Shown: one piece after another, positions 47,434 to 57,414 of the stretch
Numbering within the stretch: the stretch's first letter is position 1
How the letters are laid out: every line of letters starts with the position of its first letter
Source: Erythrobasidium yunnanense
Lineage: Eukaryota > Basidiomycota > Cystobasidiomycetes > Erythrobasidiales > Erythrobasidiaceae
Direction of reading: 5' to 3'
Length of the DNA stretch: 64,000 nucleotides
Assembly: GCA_001600175.1 (NCBI GenBank)
Contig: BCJC01000002.1
Coordinates: forward strand, 2,639,111 to 2,703,110
Position numbers and translations under genes: made by a program
Notes under the pieces: generated by a model
What the model was told of the DNA's origin: nothing
Seen by the model: only the letters and a program-made list of their open reading frames with translations
Database searches by the model: none

Positions 47434-48566
47434 TTATACCAAGATCGAGCTATTACTCATCAAGCTGTCGTATGAGTACCCGAAGAAGAGGTCATCTTGC
47501 ACATTTGGCGCATAGGTCTGCTCGACCGCCGGAGCTACACTCGAAAGCGCCGGGAACTGCAATGACGAAAAGTCGAAGTTGAGTAGATCTTGACTTATGT
47601 CATCTTTGAAGAGATGAGAGAAATCGCCTTCTTCTTCTTCAGCTGCGCCTGCTTGTCCTGAAAGTGAGGGTGCTGGTAGTGTGGGAGAAGGTAGTAGAAA
47701 CGCCTGGTCGAGGCTACTGCCGCTGACTGATGATGGTGCAGTGGAAGACATGGACGATGAAGATGAGGGAGTTTGGTGTTGTTGAGCTTCGAGACTTTCG
47801 AGGAAGTCAAAGGAGAGATATGATTGCGGTTGAGGTTGGTGCAGGAGGGGAGCGTTGAAAGTGGTAGGCGTTGTTGAGGTTGTGGTTGTGGTTGCGGAGG
47901 AAGAGGAAGAAGAGCAGATTGGGTCTTTGAACGGAACAGCAAGGGCATACCCTTAGCATGGGTCTCGCTGCCTATTCTCGAGTCCTCTCTGACTTCTTGT
48001 CCTTCTCCACTATCACTTCCCACACTAGCTTCAACCGGCTTCGCGACACTGCTGAGCACCTTCTCCAACTCTTCAAACCTCTTCTGCAACAGATGCAATT
48101 GCGCTTCCATAGCTTGACTCTGCTGAACGCGCTCTCGTAGTTGTCTATTCTCTTCTTCCAAAGCCAAGTTGCGAGCTTCTGTAGCTGCTATGCGCGACTC
48201 TAGCTCGCTGCGCTCATTCTTCTTGCGGTCTCGAGACAGCTGAGCAGAGATACGGTTTCGCTCCTTTCGAGCAGTCTTGCGCTGGTCTTTCTCGGTGTTG
48301 GTCTGGTAGTAGGACAGTCGCGTAATGTCAGCTTTCTGCTTGAGTATACAGTCTTGCGAACCTGAACTCACCGACGAGGCGGTGCTACTCGATGAGAGAG
48401 CTTTGCGTTGGCGCTTCGCAGCAGAAGGACGAGTCGATGAAGATGCGACAGATCCTTCTACATCATCTCCTTCGAAGCTTGACTGAACTTCATCTTCGTC
48501 CATCGATGTGGCCGGGCTCATCGGGTAGGCCACAGCTGCTGTTGTTGCTCGAGTCCGCTTGGGCAT
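47434..48566 (-). CDS. bZIP transcription factor of HAC1/XBP1 type with two overlapping C-terminal frames
   Basis: N-terminus MPKRTRATTAAVAYPMSPAT, acidic stretch, then the basic region RKTARKERNRISAQLSRDRK followed by KNERSELESRIAATEARNLA and a leucine zipper (LEEENRQLRERV). The NRxxAQxSRDRKK pattern matches XBP1/HAC1, master regulators of the unfolded-protein response. The first frame runs on to a stop at 47595-47597. A second frame, clearly coding (TFNAPLLHQPQPQSYLSFDF to QDDLFFGYSYDSLMSNSSIL), ends at 47434. Removing a 26-nt GT...AG segment at 47925-47950 joins the two and yields 368 residues (1107 nt). A separate, in-frame 69-nt GTGAGT...CTACCAG segment just before TNTEKDQRK could be an optional intron. 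The frame switch is what stress-induced unconventional splicing would need, but typical Ire1 loops were not found at these borders. Confidence 0.8.
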
Positions 48567-49120
48567 TGTCGTTGTTGGAATGGGAAGGAAGTCGGAGAGC
48601 TAAGGATGTTGTGTTATACTGTATAGAAAGTGAAGAGGAAAGGGTTATCGCCTTCAGCTCTCCGACTTCCAGAAATGTGCCCGGCAGATGAAGTGTCGAC
48701 GTGGAACTTGAGGACTGTCGACGTGGAAGCAGACAAAGCAGATAAGGACTGATGCTTGCTTGTAGAGAGTGTTTGTGAATGTATGTAAGGTGTCTTGAAT
48801 GTATATCGAATGGATGTGGGATCAACCTGTGCTTCCGTCTCCTCAAGCTTCGCCTTTCGCAGCTCAGTTCTCGAAGATTCGATGGAATCAGATCAGACTG
48901 ATAAGATTTCAGATTACGCCGACAGCCGGCACATCAATAACAACTGAGATGATGCAAGACGATGACCGTCCAATGCCTTCCCTTTATGCTCTTCCCTTAC
49001 TGCGCTGCATTGCCCACCCCAACGCTGCTGACGAGCTGATGGGATTTTTCACGCTGCTGCTTGGCTTCACACTGTACTGCAGCGAGATCACTGATCCTAG
49101 TCATACCAGCAAATACACCC
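48567..49120. promoter_or_regulatory. bZIP gene 5' flank and spacer
   Basis: Divergent interval between the bZIP start (48566, minus) and the first orphan-family gene (49121, plus). No feature recognised. Confidence 0.35.
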
Positions 49121-49651
49121 ATGTCACCGAACGCTCAAACCACCCACAGGAACAGCGAGGGCATTCCTTCCGCATCCTCTAACACTCGAGCTAATAGCAT
49201 CGAGGGCAAATCTGTCACACCGGCTTACAATGCACAGCGTATCGCACGAGCTGCTGGTGCTCAGCGCATTGCACAGGCTACCAATGCGCAGCGCGTTGCC
49301 TCTGCTTTCAACACGCCGCTCTCGCACAAGCCAACCTTTCGACAGCGCCTTCACTGTCTCCGACACAAGCCCAACCCCAAGCCTATAACGGTCTACGATG
49401 TCGTACTTCGATACGATGCCAAGCACGACTTCCTTTCAGTCGAGACATCGGATAAAACAGCCAGCACGCCAATCATGAACGCAAGGAAGCGTATCGAGGG
49501 CTTCGATCCCAACAAAAGCATGCTGCTATGTACTGTGACGGAATACGACGGTCTGTCTAGGCGCGGAGTTCCCGAGTTGACTTACAAAGCAGAGTATCCA
49601 GAGAGCGACAAGGAAGTCCCCAACAGCACCAAACCGAAGCAGAGAGGTTAA
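49121..49651 (+). CDS. Orphan family protein, copy 1
   Basis: Intronless, 176 residues from MSPNAQTTHRNSEGIPSASS. The N-terminal half contains three imperfect repeats of the pattern NAQRIAxAxxA (AYNAQRIARAAGAQRIAQAT, then NAQRVASA). The C-terminal half is the shared family domain: ITVYDVVLRYDAKHDFLSVE, KRIEGFDPNKSMLL, TEYDGLSRRGVPELTYKAEY. No signal peptide or TM segment. It is the first of four related frames in tandem. An upstream in-frame Met at 49061 exists, but the inner Met has better sequence similarity to its neighbours. Family unknown. Confidence 0.65.
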   Translation: MSPNAQTTHRNSEGIPSASSNTRANSIEGKSVTPAYNAQRIARAAGAQRIAQATNAQRVASAFNTPLSHKPTFRQRLHCLRHKPNPKPITVYDVVLRYDAKHDFLSVETSDKTASTPIMNARKRIEGFDPNKSMLLCTVTEYDGLSRRGVPELTYKAEYPESDKEVPNSTKPKQRG

Positions 49652-49953
49652 ACGAGTACCCACATATCGCAGTTGTGCTGAGAACAGCTTAAGATGGCAG
49701 GCTGCCCGCATCTGTCTTCTTCGCTTGTATCGCAACCGTCTTTCAGCCTCTATCTGAAAGCATATCGAAGCCGGTCGCAATGTCATGCGATCGTACGGAT
49801 GAAGTATCTTCAGTCGTCTTTATCTTTGTCATCTTACCTATAAAAGTTCTGCACAGCCCGCTGACAACCTGCTAGACTTTGCAAGCTGCTGCTTGTTCTG
49901 CCTCGCAAAGCATTATCAACCGATCCTCGACGCATACAAACCGTATCCTCGTA
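49652..49953. other. Spacer between orphan copies 1 and 2
   Basis: Includes CACAGCCCGCTGACAACCTG (about 49853), which resembles CACCGCCCGCTGCATGCTGA upstream of copy 4 (about 51296), so promoter sequence may have been duplicated with the genes. Confidence 0.4.
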
Positions 49954-50358
49954 ATGTCGCAACGCTCAAGCACTTCAGCCAGCAAACAGACTGCTAAGCC
50001 TGTCCAACCTGTGCCTCCTGCCTCCGCGCCCACAGTCCGCCCAAAGGCCCCTGCCATACCTGCGCGACATGTTCCAATGTGGCATGGAAGCCGAAGACCC
50101 GTCCAGTTCCCAACGATCATCGTGTATACAGAGGTGCGGACTTTCTCCAAGCACCCCGAGACGCTTCATCTCGTCGCATACTGTCCTGACTATGAGCACA
50201 CGTCAAAGACCGCCAAGAATATCTCTGGCTTCAGAACGGAAAGCGCAACTCTGCCTAGCAAGGTCATCTATTGCTGGCAACAGATAGGACACGGTGGGCA
50301 CAAGATATCATGGAATGCCATATATGATGACAATCGAAAGGTGGTGCGAAAGGCTTAG
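49954..50358 (+). CDS. Orphan family protein, copy 2
   Basis: Intronless, 134 residues. The start MSQRSSTSASKQTAKP nearly matches that of copy 4 (MSQRSSRSGSSQASKP), which fixes the start. A Pro/Ala-rich linker (VPPASAPTVRPKAPAIPARH) follows, then the family domain in its most diverged form: PTIIVYTEVRTFSKHPETLH, KNISGFRTESATLPSKVIYC, HGGHKISWNAIYDDNRK. No targeting signal. Function unknown. Confidence 0.62.
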   Translation: MSQRSSTSASKQTAKPVQPVPPASAPTVRPKAPAIPARHVPMWHGSRRPVQFPTIIVYTEVRTFSKHPETLHLVAYCPDYEHTSKTAKNISGFRTESATLPSKVIYCWQQIGHGGHKISWNAIYDDNRKVVRKA

Positions 50359-50684
50359 ATATCAGTGTCCTTCCGCATGTCTTCATGGAACATCGTTCTG
50401 TCTCTAATTGCTGACGTCTGATGCATATTTGATACGCCTAATACTGCGCTGTTTCGCTCTCTCATGACATGACGTCATTCTACTTCACACATCTACTTCA
50501 CACGAAGCCATCCCACACACAAAGCCATCCCACCTCACCTCATCGCCATGACTGACACTTCGCCCTATAACCCATAGCGCCGCCCATCTGCTCTGACTTT
50601 TCAACTCGCCATAATCCTGCCGCTTGTCTCTCTCCTACATTCCTGCACATCGCAGTCGCTCCATTCATCTGCTAGCGATCCACC
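50359..50684. other. Spacer between orphan copies 2 and 3
   Basis: Contains three CACA-rich near repeats (tacttcacacatctacttcacacgaag, ccatcccacac) around 50480-50535. No gene recognised. Confidence 0.4.
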
Positions 50685-51080
50685 ATGGCAAAGCGCGATA
50701 ACGGCAACATCCTGATCACCTTCAAAGACAAGGATATGAAGCATGTCATTATCCCTCGAGCGCCTCCTGGATCCCATAAACAGAGAGTAGCAACACGATT
50801 CGATCGTATCCTGCACAAACCTGAACCCTCGCTTACCATCGTATACGATATCGTCGACCAGTATCAGGACTCGGGTGATATGCTCTGTATGCGAACATCA
50901 GACGACCCAAACGGTCCTCCGATCTGGAAGCTTAATGCGAGTATACACATCAAAGGTTTTGATCGCAGCAAGAAGATCCTGCCTTCAAAAGTGACAGTCT
51001 ACGAAAGACCCTCGAGAGTCCGAGGCTTCGTAAAAACCTGGGTTGCCGAGTACGCAGAGAATGACAAGAGGAAAGGCTGA
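50685..51080 (+). CDS. Orphan family protein, copy 3
   Basis: Intronless, 131 residues from MAKRDNGNILITFKDKDMKH. Family domain: EPSLTIVYDIVDQYQDSGDM, MRTSDDPNG, ASIHIKGFDRSKKILPSKVT, YERPSRVRGFVKTWVAEYAE. Basic overall. It lacks the Ser/Pro N-terminal linker of copies 2 and 4. Useful as the reference for what copy 4 has lost. Confidence 0.65.
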   Translation: MAKRDNGNILITFKDKDMKHVIIPRAPPGSHKQRVATRFDRILHKPEPSLTIVYDIVDQYQDSGDMLCMRTSDDPNGPPIWKLNASIHIKGFDRSKKILPSKVTVYERPSRVRGFVKTWVAEYAENDKRKG

Positions 51081-51366
51081 AAGCGAGTCAGAACAAGGCG
51101 AACGTAAACGATATTTCTTGTTTGAATCATGTCTGCAAACCCTCCTCATTTTTGGTCTTAACTGTTCGCCAAATGACCCAAGGAATGGATTACACCGTCG
51201 ATGCATTGTCCCTCACTGACCCAGAACATTGCTATCGAGCAAATGACGTGTGCCCAGTCAGTTTAAGCTTTGTCTGCCGTACCTATCAACTTCCACACCG
51301 CCCGCTGCATGCTGATGGGACATAACTCGTGCTCCTGGTCTGTTCTGCTCAAAGTCTGAATATATT

Positions 51367-51747
51367 ATGTCCCAGCGCTCAAGCCGCTCGGGCAGCAGTC
51401 AGGCTAGCAAGCCCACAGCACCACACCGTCCCGCTACAGTCAGTAGGAAGAAGAATCTGGCAAGTCGAGCTAGGCATCTGGTGCACAAGTCTGAACCGAA
51501 AGTCAGCCTCGTTTAGGATGCAGTCAAGGATTACAAGATCAGATGGGACATTTTGTACGTGGAAACAAAGGATGGAACAGCCAACATGGGCATCCCACAC
51601 GCCAGTAAGAAGATCAAGGGCTTTAAGTTTGCTCCAAAGAAGGGGACACTGCCTGTCAAAGTCATCGAATATGAAGTAGTATCAAGGCTAGGCGTATTCG
51701 ACTTGACTTGAACAGCCGCGTACGCACAGGAGGGCAATACCGGCTAA
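51367..51747 (+). pseudogene. Orphan family copy 4, disrupted
   Basis: Starts MSQRSSRSGSSQASKPTAPH and keeps the family domain through GFKFAPKKGTLPVKVIEYEV and SRLGVFDLT. Two in-frame stops interrupt it: TAG at 51514-51516, where copies 1 and 3 have Tyr (VYD), and TGA at 51709-51711, where copy 3 has Trp (KTW). Beyond the second stop the frame still matches (AAYAQEGN), ending TAA at 51745-51747. No GT-AG pair removes either stop. Most likely a recent pseudogene; two read-through codons are a less likely alternative. Confidence 0.65.
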
Positions 51748-51786
51748 GAGAGAGGTTGTATAACGGTACACATTGATGGATGTGAC

Positions 51787-52289
51787 TTAGGTAGTGATGT
51801 CCTTGCACTTGCCGTCGCCGATCTGGTTGGAGTTGGCGTCTTTTGCGTGGGTGCAGGTCATTCGCGGATACGCAGGGACGAGCTGTTGAAGCAGAGCGAT
51901 TGAGGAAGCGTGTGATGCCTTCAGTGCGCGTCCGTGGGCCGATCGAAATCCCGATGCCTACCTGAGGGCACACTTCGTGAGACACGTAGCCGCTATCGCC
52001 ATCACATCTATACAGTTCCAAGCCTTTGCATCCGCATTGGCTATTCAGGAGCACGCGTATCAGTCTTACACTACGAGCCGCCAGTCCACCTGAGGGAAGA
52101 AGGTACTCACTACTCGCCGATCTGGACATAGTTGAGGTCGCGTTGGCAATAGCTCATGCTCTTCTTAACGCCGTCAACGTCGACTATCCTGCATTCGCAG
52201 ATCCCGCATTCGTTAGGCGGCTTGTCGGTCATCTCGAGCGCGACTGTGATCGTGACGAAGCTTGCGAGCAGGGCGTTGACGAGTCTCAT
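51787..52289 (-). CDS. Small secreted cysteine-rich protein
   Basis: Three exons (52111-52289, 51962-52040, 51787-51882) total 354 nt, 117 residues. MRLVNALLASFVTITVALEM is a clear signal peptide. The mature part (about 97 residues) has ten Cys: ECGICECR, SYCQRD, YQCGCKGLELYRCDGDSGY, EVCPQ, MTCTHAKDANSNQIGDGKCK. No family recognised. Size, Cys content and neighbourhood of orphan genes fit a secreted effector-like protein, which is inference only. An upstream in-frame Met at 52340 would hide the signal peptide, so 52289 is preferred. Confidence 0.68.
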
Positions 52290-52865
52290 GGCTTGCAGAA
52301 ACAGACGTGATTGATGTGGAGGACAAGAAGAGAGTCGCACAGGTCTGTACCAGAGAGTTGAGGCACTTTAAGAAAAGACAAAGGTGGTGCCCTCGCATTA
52401 CGACCGGTCCAACGAAGTAGCGCCGGGACTGAACACGGCACCGGACCTTAACATCATGTTGGCAGATCGAGGGAAGCGTGAGGGACTCAGCCGAGGAGTA
52501 AGACCTCATCAAAGGCTTGGAAGCGGTCCTCAGGCTGACCCCATCGATATTGAGTGTAGGAAGATGAGTGAATGGCTCTGGCGCATGTTAGGTTGTGCAT
52601 TACTAATAGTAGTATCAGCAGTAGTAACAGCAATTACGTTGTGCTGCACAGGCGGCATCAGCAACACATGGCCGACTGGGAGGAAAAACCATAGAGATAT
52701 CCTGGCATGGCGGCGTCGATATAGAGTTGGTATACACGAGGCAGGATTGTCCGGCAGTGGTTGATTAACAGTGAAAGCTTGCTGGAGGATAGCAGTGTGA
52801 TTTTGGCTTGTTTGAGCAGCATTCGGTCTGTCTAGCTACGATATTCGCAATACGAGGAAGCCAGC
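52290..52865. other. Divergent promoter, secreted protein / J-protein
   Basis: Contains a plus-strand frame (52384-52764, 126 codons) with one hydrophobic stretch (ALLIVVSAVVTAITL), but its composition and position upstream of the secreted gene argue against a real gene. No other feature recognised. Confidence 0.35.
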
Positions 52866-54569
52866 ATGGGAGATGAAGCCAACCGAGACGATGCGAAGAA
52901 GGCACTTGATGTTTCGCGCAAGGTGTGTACAGTTTACATGGGACGTATCAGTGTAAATCCAAGAAAGGCTGACCTGGCAGTTCACTCTAGAAACTCGGTA
53001 GCGGTGATGTAGACGCAGCGATACGATTCTGCAAGAAGTCGATATCTCTATACAGCACATCTACTGCGACTTCCCTCCTCAAAGAGCTCGAAGCCCTCCA
53101 GAAAGAGGGTCATTCTTCAGCTGCGAATGGATCAGCACCCTCTTCTTCGTCGACGAATGGCAACGCAGATGCTTCTACAAGTAAAGGAACGTCGAGTCCG
53201 AGGCCGTCTTCGTCAAGGAGCAGTTCCCAGCCTGAACCGGCCAAAAAGAGAGATTATACGGTACATCTGTTCGCAAGATCTGGCGTGTCATACTTTCTCT
53301 ACTAATGCTCAATGTGACGATTTGACTAGCCTGAACAAGCTGCCGTGGTCAAGCGGATACGAAGCTGCAAAGTGACCGATTACTATGCAATGATGGATCT
53401 CAAGAAAGGCTGCACCGACGTCGAGATTAAAAAGAGCTACAGGAAGTTGGCACTGGCGTTACATCCTGATAAGGTTTGGCTCAGCTTCGCCTTCACCTGG
53501 CTGGAATACAAGAAGGCTGACGAGGGTGCATGTTTCTATAGAATGGTGCACCTGGTGCAGACGAAGCTTTCAAGCTGGTCTCGAAAGCTTTCCAAGTTCT
53601 GGTGAGTATCAGCTGTCGTTCTGGCCATTGCACCACTGACATCCCCCACAGAATGATCCGCAGAAACGGTCTATCTTCGATTCAAGCGGGTCAGATCCAG
53701 ACGACCGGTCAGCGAGTATGCCTTCATTCTCAAGAGGAGCTTCTCAGTTTCGCGGAGGGGGAGGGCCGATGTTCGAGGGTGAGGTGTCAGCGGAAGATCT
53801 CTTCAACATGTTCTTTGGTGGAGGGGCAGGACCAGCGTTTGCAGGGAGCCGAGGAGGGATGTTTGGGAATGGCGTACGCTTCCAAACCTTCGGAGGTGGT
53901 GCGCCCCAGTTCAGGCGGCCGGGCCAGCCTGGGCAAGCTCAAACGCAGCAGTCAGCCTGGGTGCAATTGCTACCGCTTATCATACTCATCGGATTTTCTC
54001 TTCTTTCATCCCTACCTTCCCTCTTCACGACTCAACCGCCGCCGGATCCTTCATATGGGTTTGAGAAGACGGCATATCATGACCTGCAGCGGCAGACGCA
54101 TACGCATGCGAAGGTCGACTAGTAAGGTACAAGCATCCCTGGGAGTTTTATAGAAGCTGACGATGCATACAGCTTCGTAAATTCCAGGCAGTATGCGACA
54201 CATCCACTCTACCAATCTCTCCTGTCTTTCAACCCAGACAAGCTTTCTTTCACCGCGCCAAATGAAGACCAGAAGTCTTCAGAGTACATCAATGCAGTCG
54301 TACAACAAGCAAAGACGTATCAAGAACTTCCTGAAACGCTTTCTATACCGCGGAACTACCTACGCTTCGAACAGAACATCGAGCAAGTGTACCTACAACG
54401 GTTACAGCATTCATGTAGAATGCAGATAGACGACAAGAATCAACGGTTAGCGCAAGCGAGAGGGTTCTTCGGGCTGGGTGCAGACTGGGACCTCGTCAAG
54501 AAGATCGAGGCCGAAGATCTTCAAGCTTGCAATCGCTTACGAACTCTCGGTTATCGCGTACAGGTGTAG
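52866..54569 (+). CDS. ER-membrane DnaJ protein (DNAJB12/14, HLJ1-like)
   Basis: Hsp40 co-chaperone of the ER membrane, linked to ER-associated degradation. Six exons (52866-52922, 52991-53260, 53330-53473, 53542-53601, 53652-54121, 54173-54569) total 1398 nt, 465 residues. N-terminal MGDEANRDDAKKALDVSRKK (helical, family-typical), Ser-rich linker, J domain at about 120-185 (DYYAMMDLKKGCTDVEIKKS, then the HPD motif in LALHPDKNGAPGADEAFKLV), Gly/Phe-rich region with EDLFNMFFGGGAG, one TM segment (LLPLIILIGFSLLSSLPSLF) and a C-terminal DUF1977-type domain (NYLRFEQNIEQVYLQRLQHS). The HPD is split by the exon 3/4 intron. Cytosolic J domain anchored in the ER. Confidence 0.92.
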
Positions 54570-54991
54570 TCATCGCTTTGGGATTGCATTGTTGTCACCA
54601 AAAGCGGCTATCATCGGCCTTTCCTCCACGATTCACCCTCTCCGACTGTGCACAAGGATCCTTGTGAGAAGCTACGGCCAAAGCGCATACACGCAACCTT
54701 CTCCGCTTTCACATACGCCATTCGGCAGGATTCGATCGCATTGTTCGACAGCTATGCAGCTCGACCTGAAAATTCTGCTCTTATCGCAGGCCTCTCAGAA
54801 GACATCTGGCGTGATCTTCCTGCCTCCGCAACGAATGTCGTTGAATCTACACGCTCGCGAGTGGGCAAGGTCACCCTTTCCTCGTCGGCTTCGCGTAACC
54901 TCTTCGGCCTTGTGCGAAAATCCTGCCCATCCATCCCGACCTGCTATACGGTCCTTTCTTCTGCTTCTAATCTGCTTCCTCAGTCTCCAAG
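54570..54991. other. Spacer upstream of the first DHA2 gene
   Basis: A plus-strand frame here (54648-55055) overlaps the start of the next gene in another frame and has no domain. Treated as promoter and 3' flank. Confidence 0.35.
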
Positions 54992-57174
54992 ATGCCCAAC
55001 CTACCTTCCGTCCAGGAGATCGTGCTTGCTAATGTCCCGTATCACGAGACTCTAGCTAGAGCCACGGCTAGACCATCGCTGGAAGAGCCACTCAAGGATG
55101 GCCAGCAAACTCCCACCGAAGACAAGGTGCTGACTCTGGTTGACCAGACGCTCTTCTTACCTGTAAGCTCTTCCAGTGCATTGATGCTTGAAGATATTTC
55201 CTGATTCATTTATAGGCCGCTCGCGTAGCTCTGATCGTCGTCTCTCTGACGTTGAGTTTCGCAGTTGGCGTACTGGAGTAAGTCACAAGCCTCCAGACAT
55301 TTACCTCTACCATGCTGACGACTCTGCGGTGCTGCAGGCAAACGATTGTGGCAGTCGCTCTGCCCAAGATCGCCTCTTCCTTTTCCGCAGGCAAGCAGGT
55401 CTCTTGGGTTGTCTCGAGCTTTCTCATAGGAAGCGCCGCCGCCAGCCCTCTCTTCGGCCGGATCTGTGATATCTGGAGCCGGAAGACTATTCAGCTCGCC
55501 AGCGTGGCGATTCTCTTCTGCAGTACAATTGGATGCGCTTGGTCTGCAACCATCTATCAACTTATTGTGTTTCGAGCATTCCAAGGGGTAGGCGTAGCTG
55601 GCGCTACTACCTGCTCCACCATCGTCTTAGGGGACATTGTGAGCAGTTCTAAGCTATTTCGCTTTGCGACATACTGACCAAGAGTCACAGGTTCCGCTAC
55701 GTGAGCGTGGCAGATACCAGGGAATTGTAGAAACAATATGCGTATCTTGTCAAGTCATCGGCCCGCTGCTGGGAGCGGCTCTGACTCAGGCTTTGGGATG
55801 GCGATCGGCTTTCTACATTCTTCTCCCTATGATCGCTCTCGCTGGTGTGCTCCAGTTCTTCCTGATACCCGCCAAGAAGATGACCGGCAGCTGGCGCTGA
55901 AGCTGAAGTCGCTCGATTGGCTTGGCTGCTTCTTCTCCCTCTCGACGATTCTTCTTCTGACGGTGGCAATCACAAGAGCAGGAGTTGAGACTGCCTGGGA
56001 TAGTCCTGCAACACTCTCTTGCTTCATCTTCGCCGGTTTATCTTGTGCTTCCTTCATCATCTGGGAGCAGAAGGGCGCCGAACTGCCTATCCTTCCAATG
56101 CGGCTGTTCAGAATCTCAACTGTGTCGGCTCTGCTTCTCACTACCTTCACTTCTATGGCTGCAAACTTTATCAGTGAGGACTTGATGTGCGCTCCTTTGC
56201 AAAGCTATTGACCGCTGACTCTGTCGTAGTACTCTTCTACATTCCGCAGTACCTCCAGGTCGTGAGAGGTTTTTCGATCATCAAGGCTGGCTTGGGTACG
56301 CTGGCTAGTTTAAGGCTTTGGGCAGGATTCTTCTAATATTAGCTCTGCCTTCACCCAGCTGTTGTGCCATATGGTGGCTGTCTATCGATGTGCGTCTTCG
56401 TGGCCACATGGTCGGCACGATACGTGAGCATGCGTGTAGGTCCTCCTCACCCAGATGCTTCGTTGGCTGTGACTGAACCCTCTTATAGACGATCATCATC
56501 ACCGGCTTCGTATTGTGGACCATGTTCACCGGCCTCCTGCTTCGCTTCAACGGGGACACAGCATTCCAAGAGATCATCGGTATTATGACAATTGGCGGGA
56601 TAGGCGGAGGCAAGTCACATTATCTGGTTCTACACCGGCTCTCGACCCTCATTGGCTTTGCTGACAAAGTCTTGGTCTAGGCCTGGCTTTGGTGCTTCCC
56701 ATCATGGCTCTGCAGGCTGCCGTACCTCGAGCAGATATGGCGGTCGTCACATCGACCCGAAACAGCGCAAGACTCACTGGGGGCGCAGTAGGGACCGCTG
56801 CTGCCGCTGCGATTGTGGGAGGAGATATCAAGACTCGCCTCCTTGGCCTTGGACTGTCGGACGACTTGATCAGCAAGATAGTGGATGATCCTGAGTCTTT
56901 GCAGCATGTCTTGAAGGGCTCTCTCGATGCACACGTACTTTCCGCCATCGTTAGGGAATACGTCAAGACGTACAGACTGGTCTTTTGGCTTGTTTTCGGC
57001 CTCGCAGCATTCAGTTTGCTCGTGTCAGTGATCGGCATAAGGCACGTCGCTCTGGAGAAGGATGATGATGAAGCTCAGAAGGAAGCGGCCAAGGCTTGGC
57101 TAGCTGAGCAGCAAGGGCAGAAGGTGACTGTCATAGGTCAGAAGGATGCAGGATTGGATGCGGAGAAGGCTTGA
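54992..57174 (+). CDS. MFS drug:H+ antiporter, DHA2 family (copy A), one frameshift
   Basis: Fourteen-TM multidrug efflux protein type. Exons 54992-55162, 55216-55277, 55338-55638, 55691-56173, 56230-56295, 56359-56423, 56489-56609, 56681-57174. Motifs: EQTIVAVALPKIASSFSAGK, FGRICDIWSRK (motif A), FRAFQGVGVAGATTCSTIVL (motif B), ERGRYQGIVETICVSCQVIG, PLLGAALTQALGWRSAFYIL (motif C region) and a long C-terminal tail. The exon sum is one short of a multiple of three. The lost base lies at about 55897-55905, where GSW is followed by R-stop in one frame and KLKSLDWLGC in the next, while copy C reads GSWKSKMASIDYIG. Either a recent pseudogenising deletion or an assembly error. Intron 56610-56680 is GC-AG. 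Confidence 0.82.
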
Positions 57175-57414
57175 AGGCGTTGGGCGCACAATTCTTCGAT
57201 GACGACTGACTTATGTCCCTTATGACTGGAGACTGCACACGATACTATGTTATATAATGGAATGCTCACTGAACGACAACCACTTGAACAGGCACAATCG
57301 AAGCCTCCGCCTTTGCCCCTTGTCCACCAAATACTGGCCAAACATTGCCAGAAATACGGAGGGGAGGGCGTGAGAAGGGATCTGCTTCTGACCAACGCGT
57401 GTGAAAGAGGCAGA

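Noticed and set aside
47700-48040. CAGCAGT and CGGCAGT as a pair of Ire1 loops in the bZIP gene
   Set aside because: Excising between them would remove about 330 nt that clearly encode the second frame (TFNAPLLHQPQPQ), so they are unlikely to be the intron borders.
52384-52764. 126-codon plus-strand frame with one hydrophobic stretch
   Set aside because: No homology, lies in the promoter of the divergent secreted-protein gene, and has no intron or leader support.
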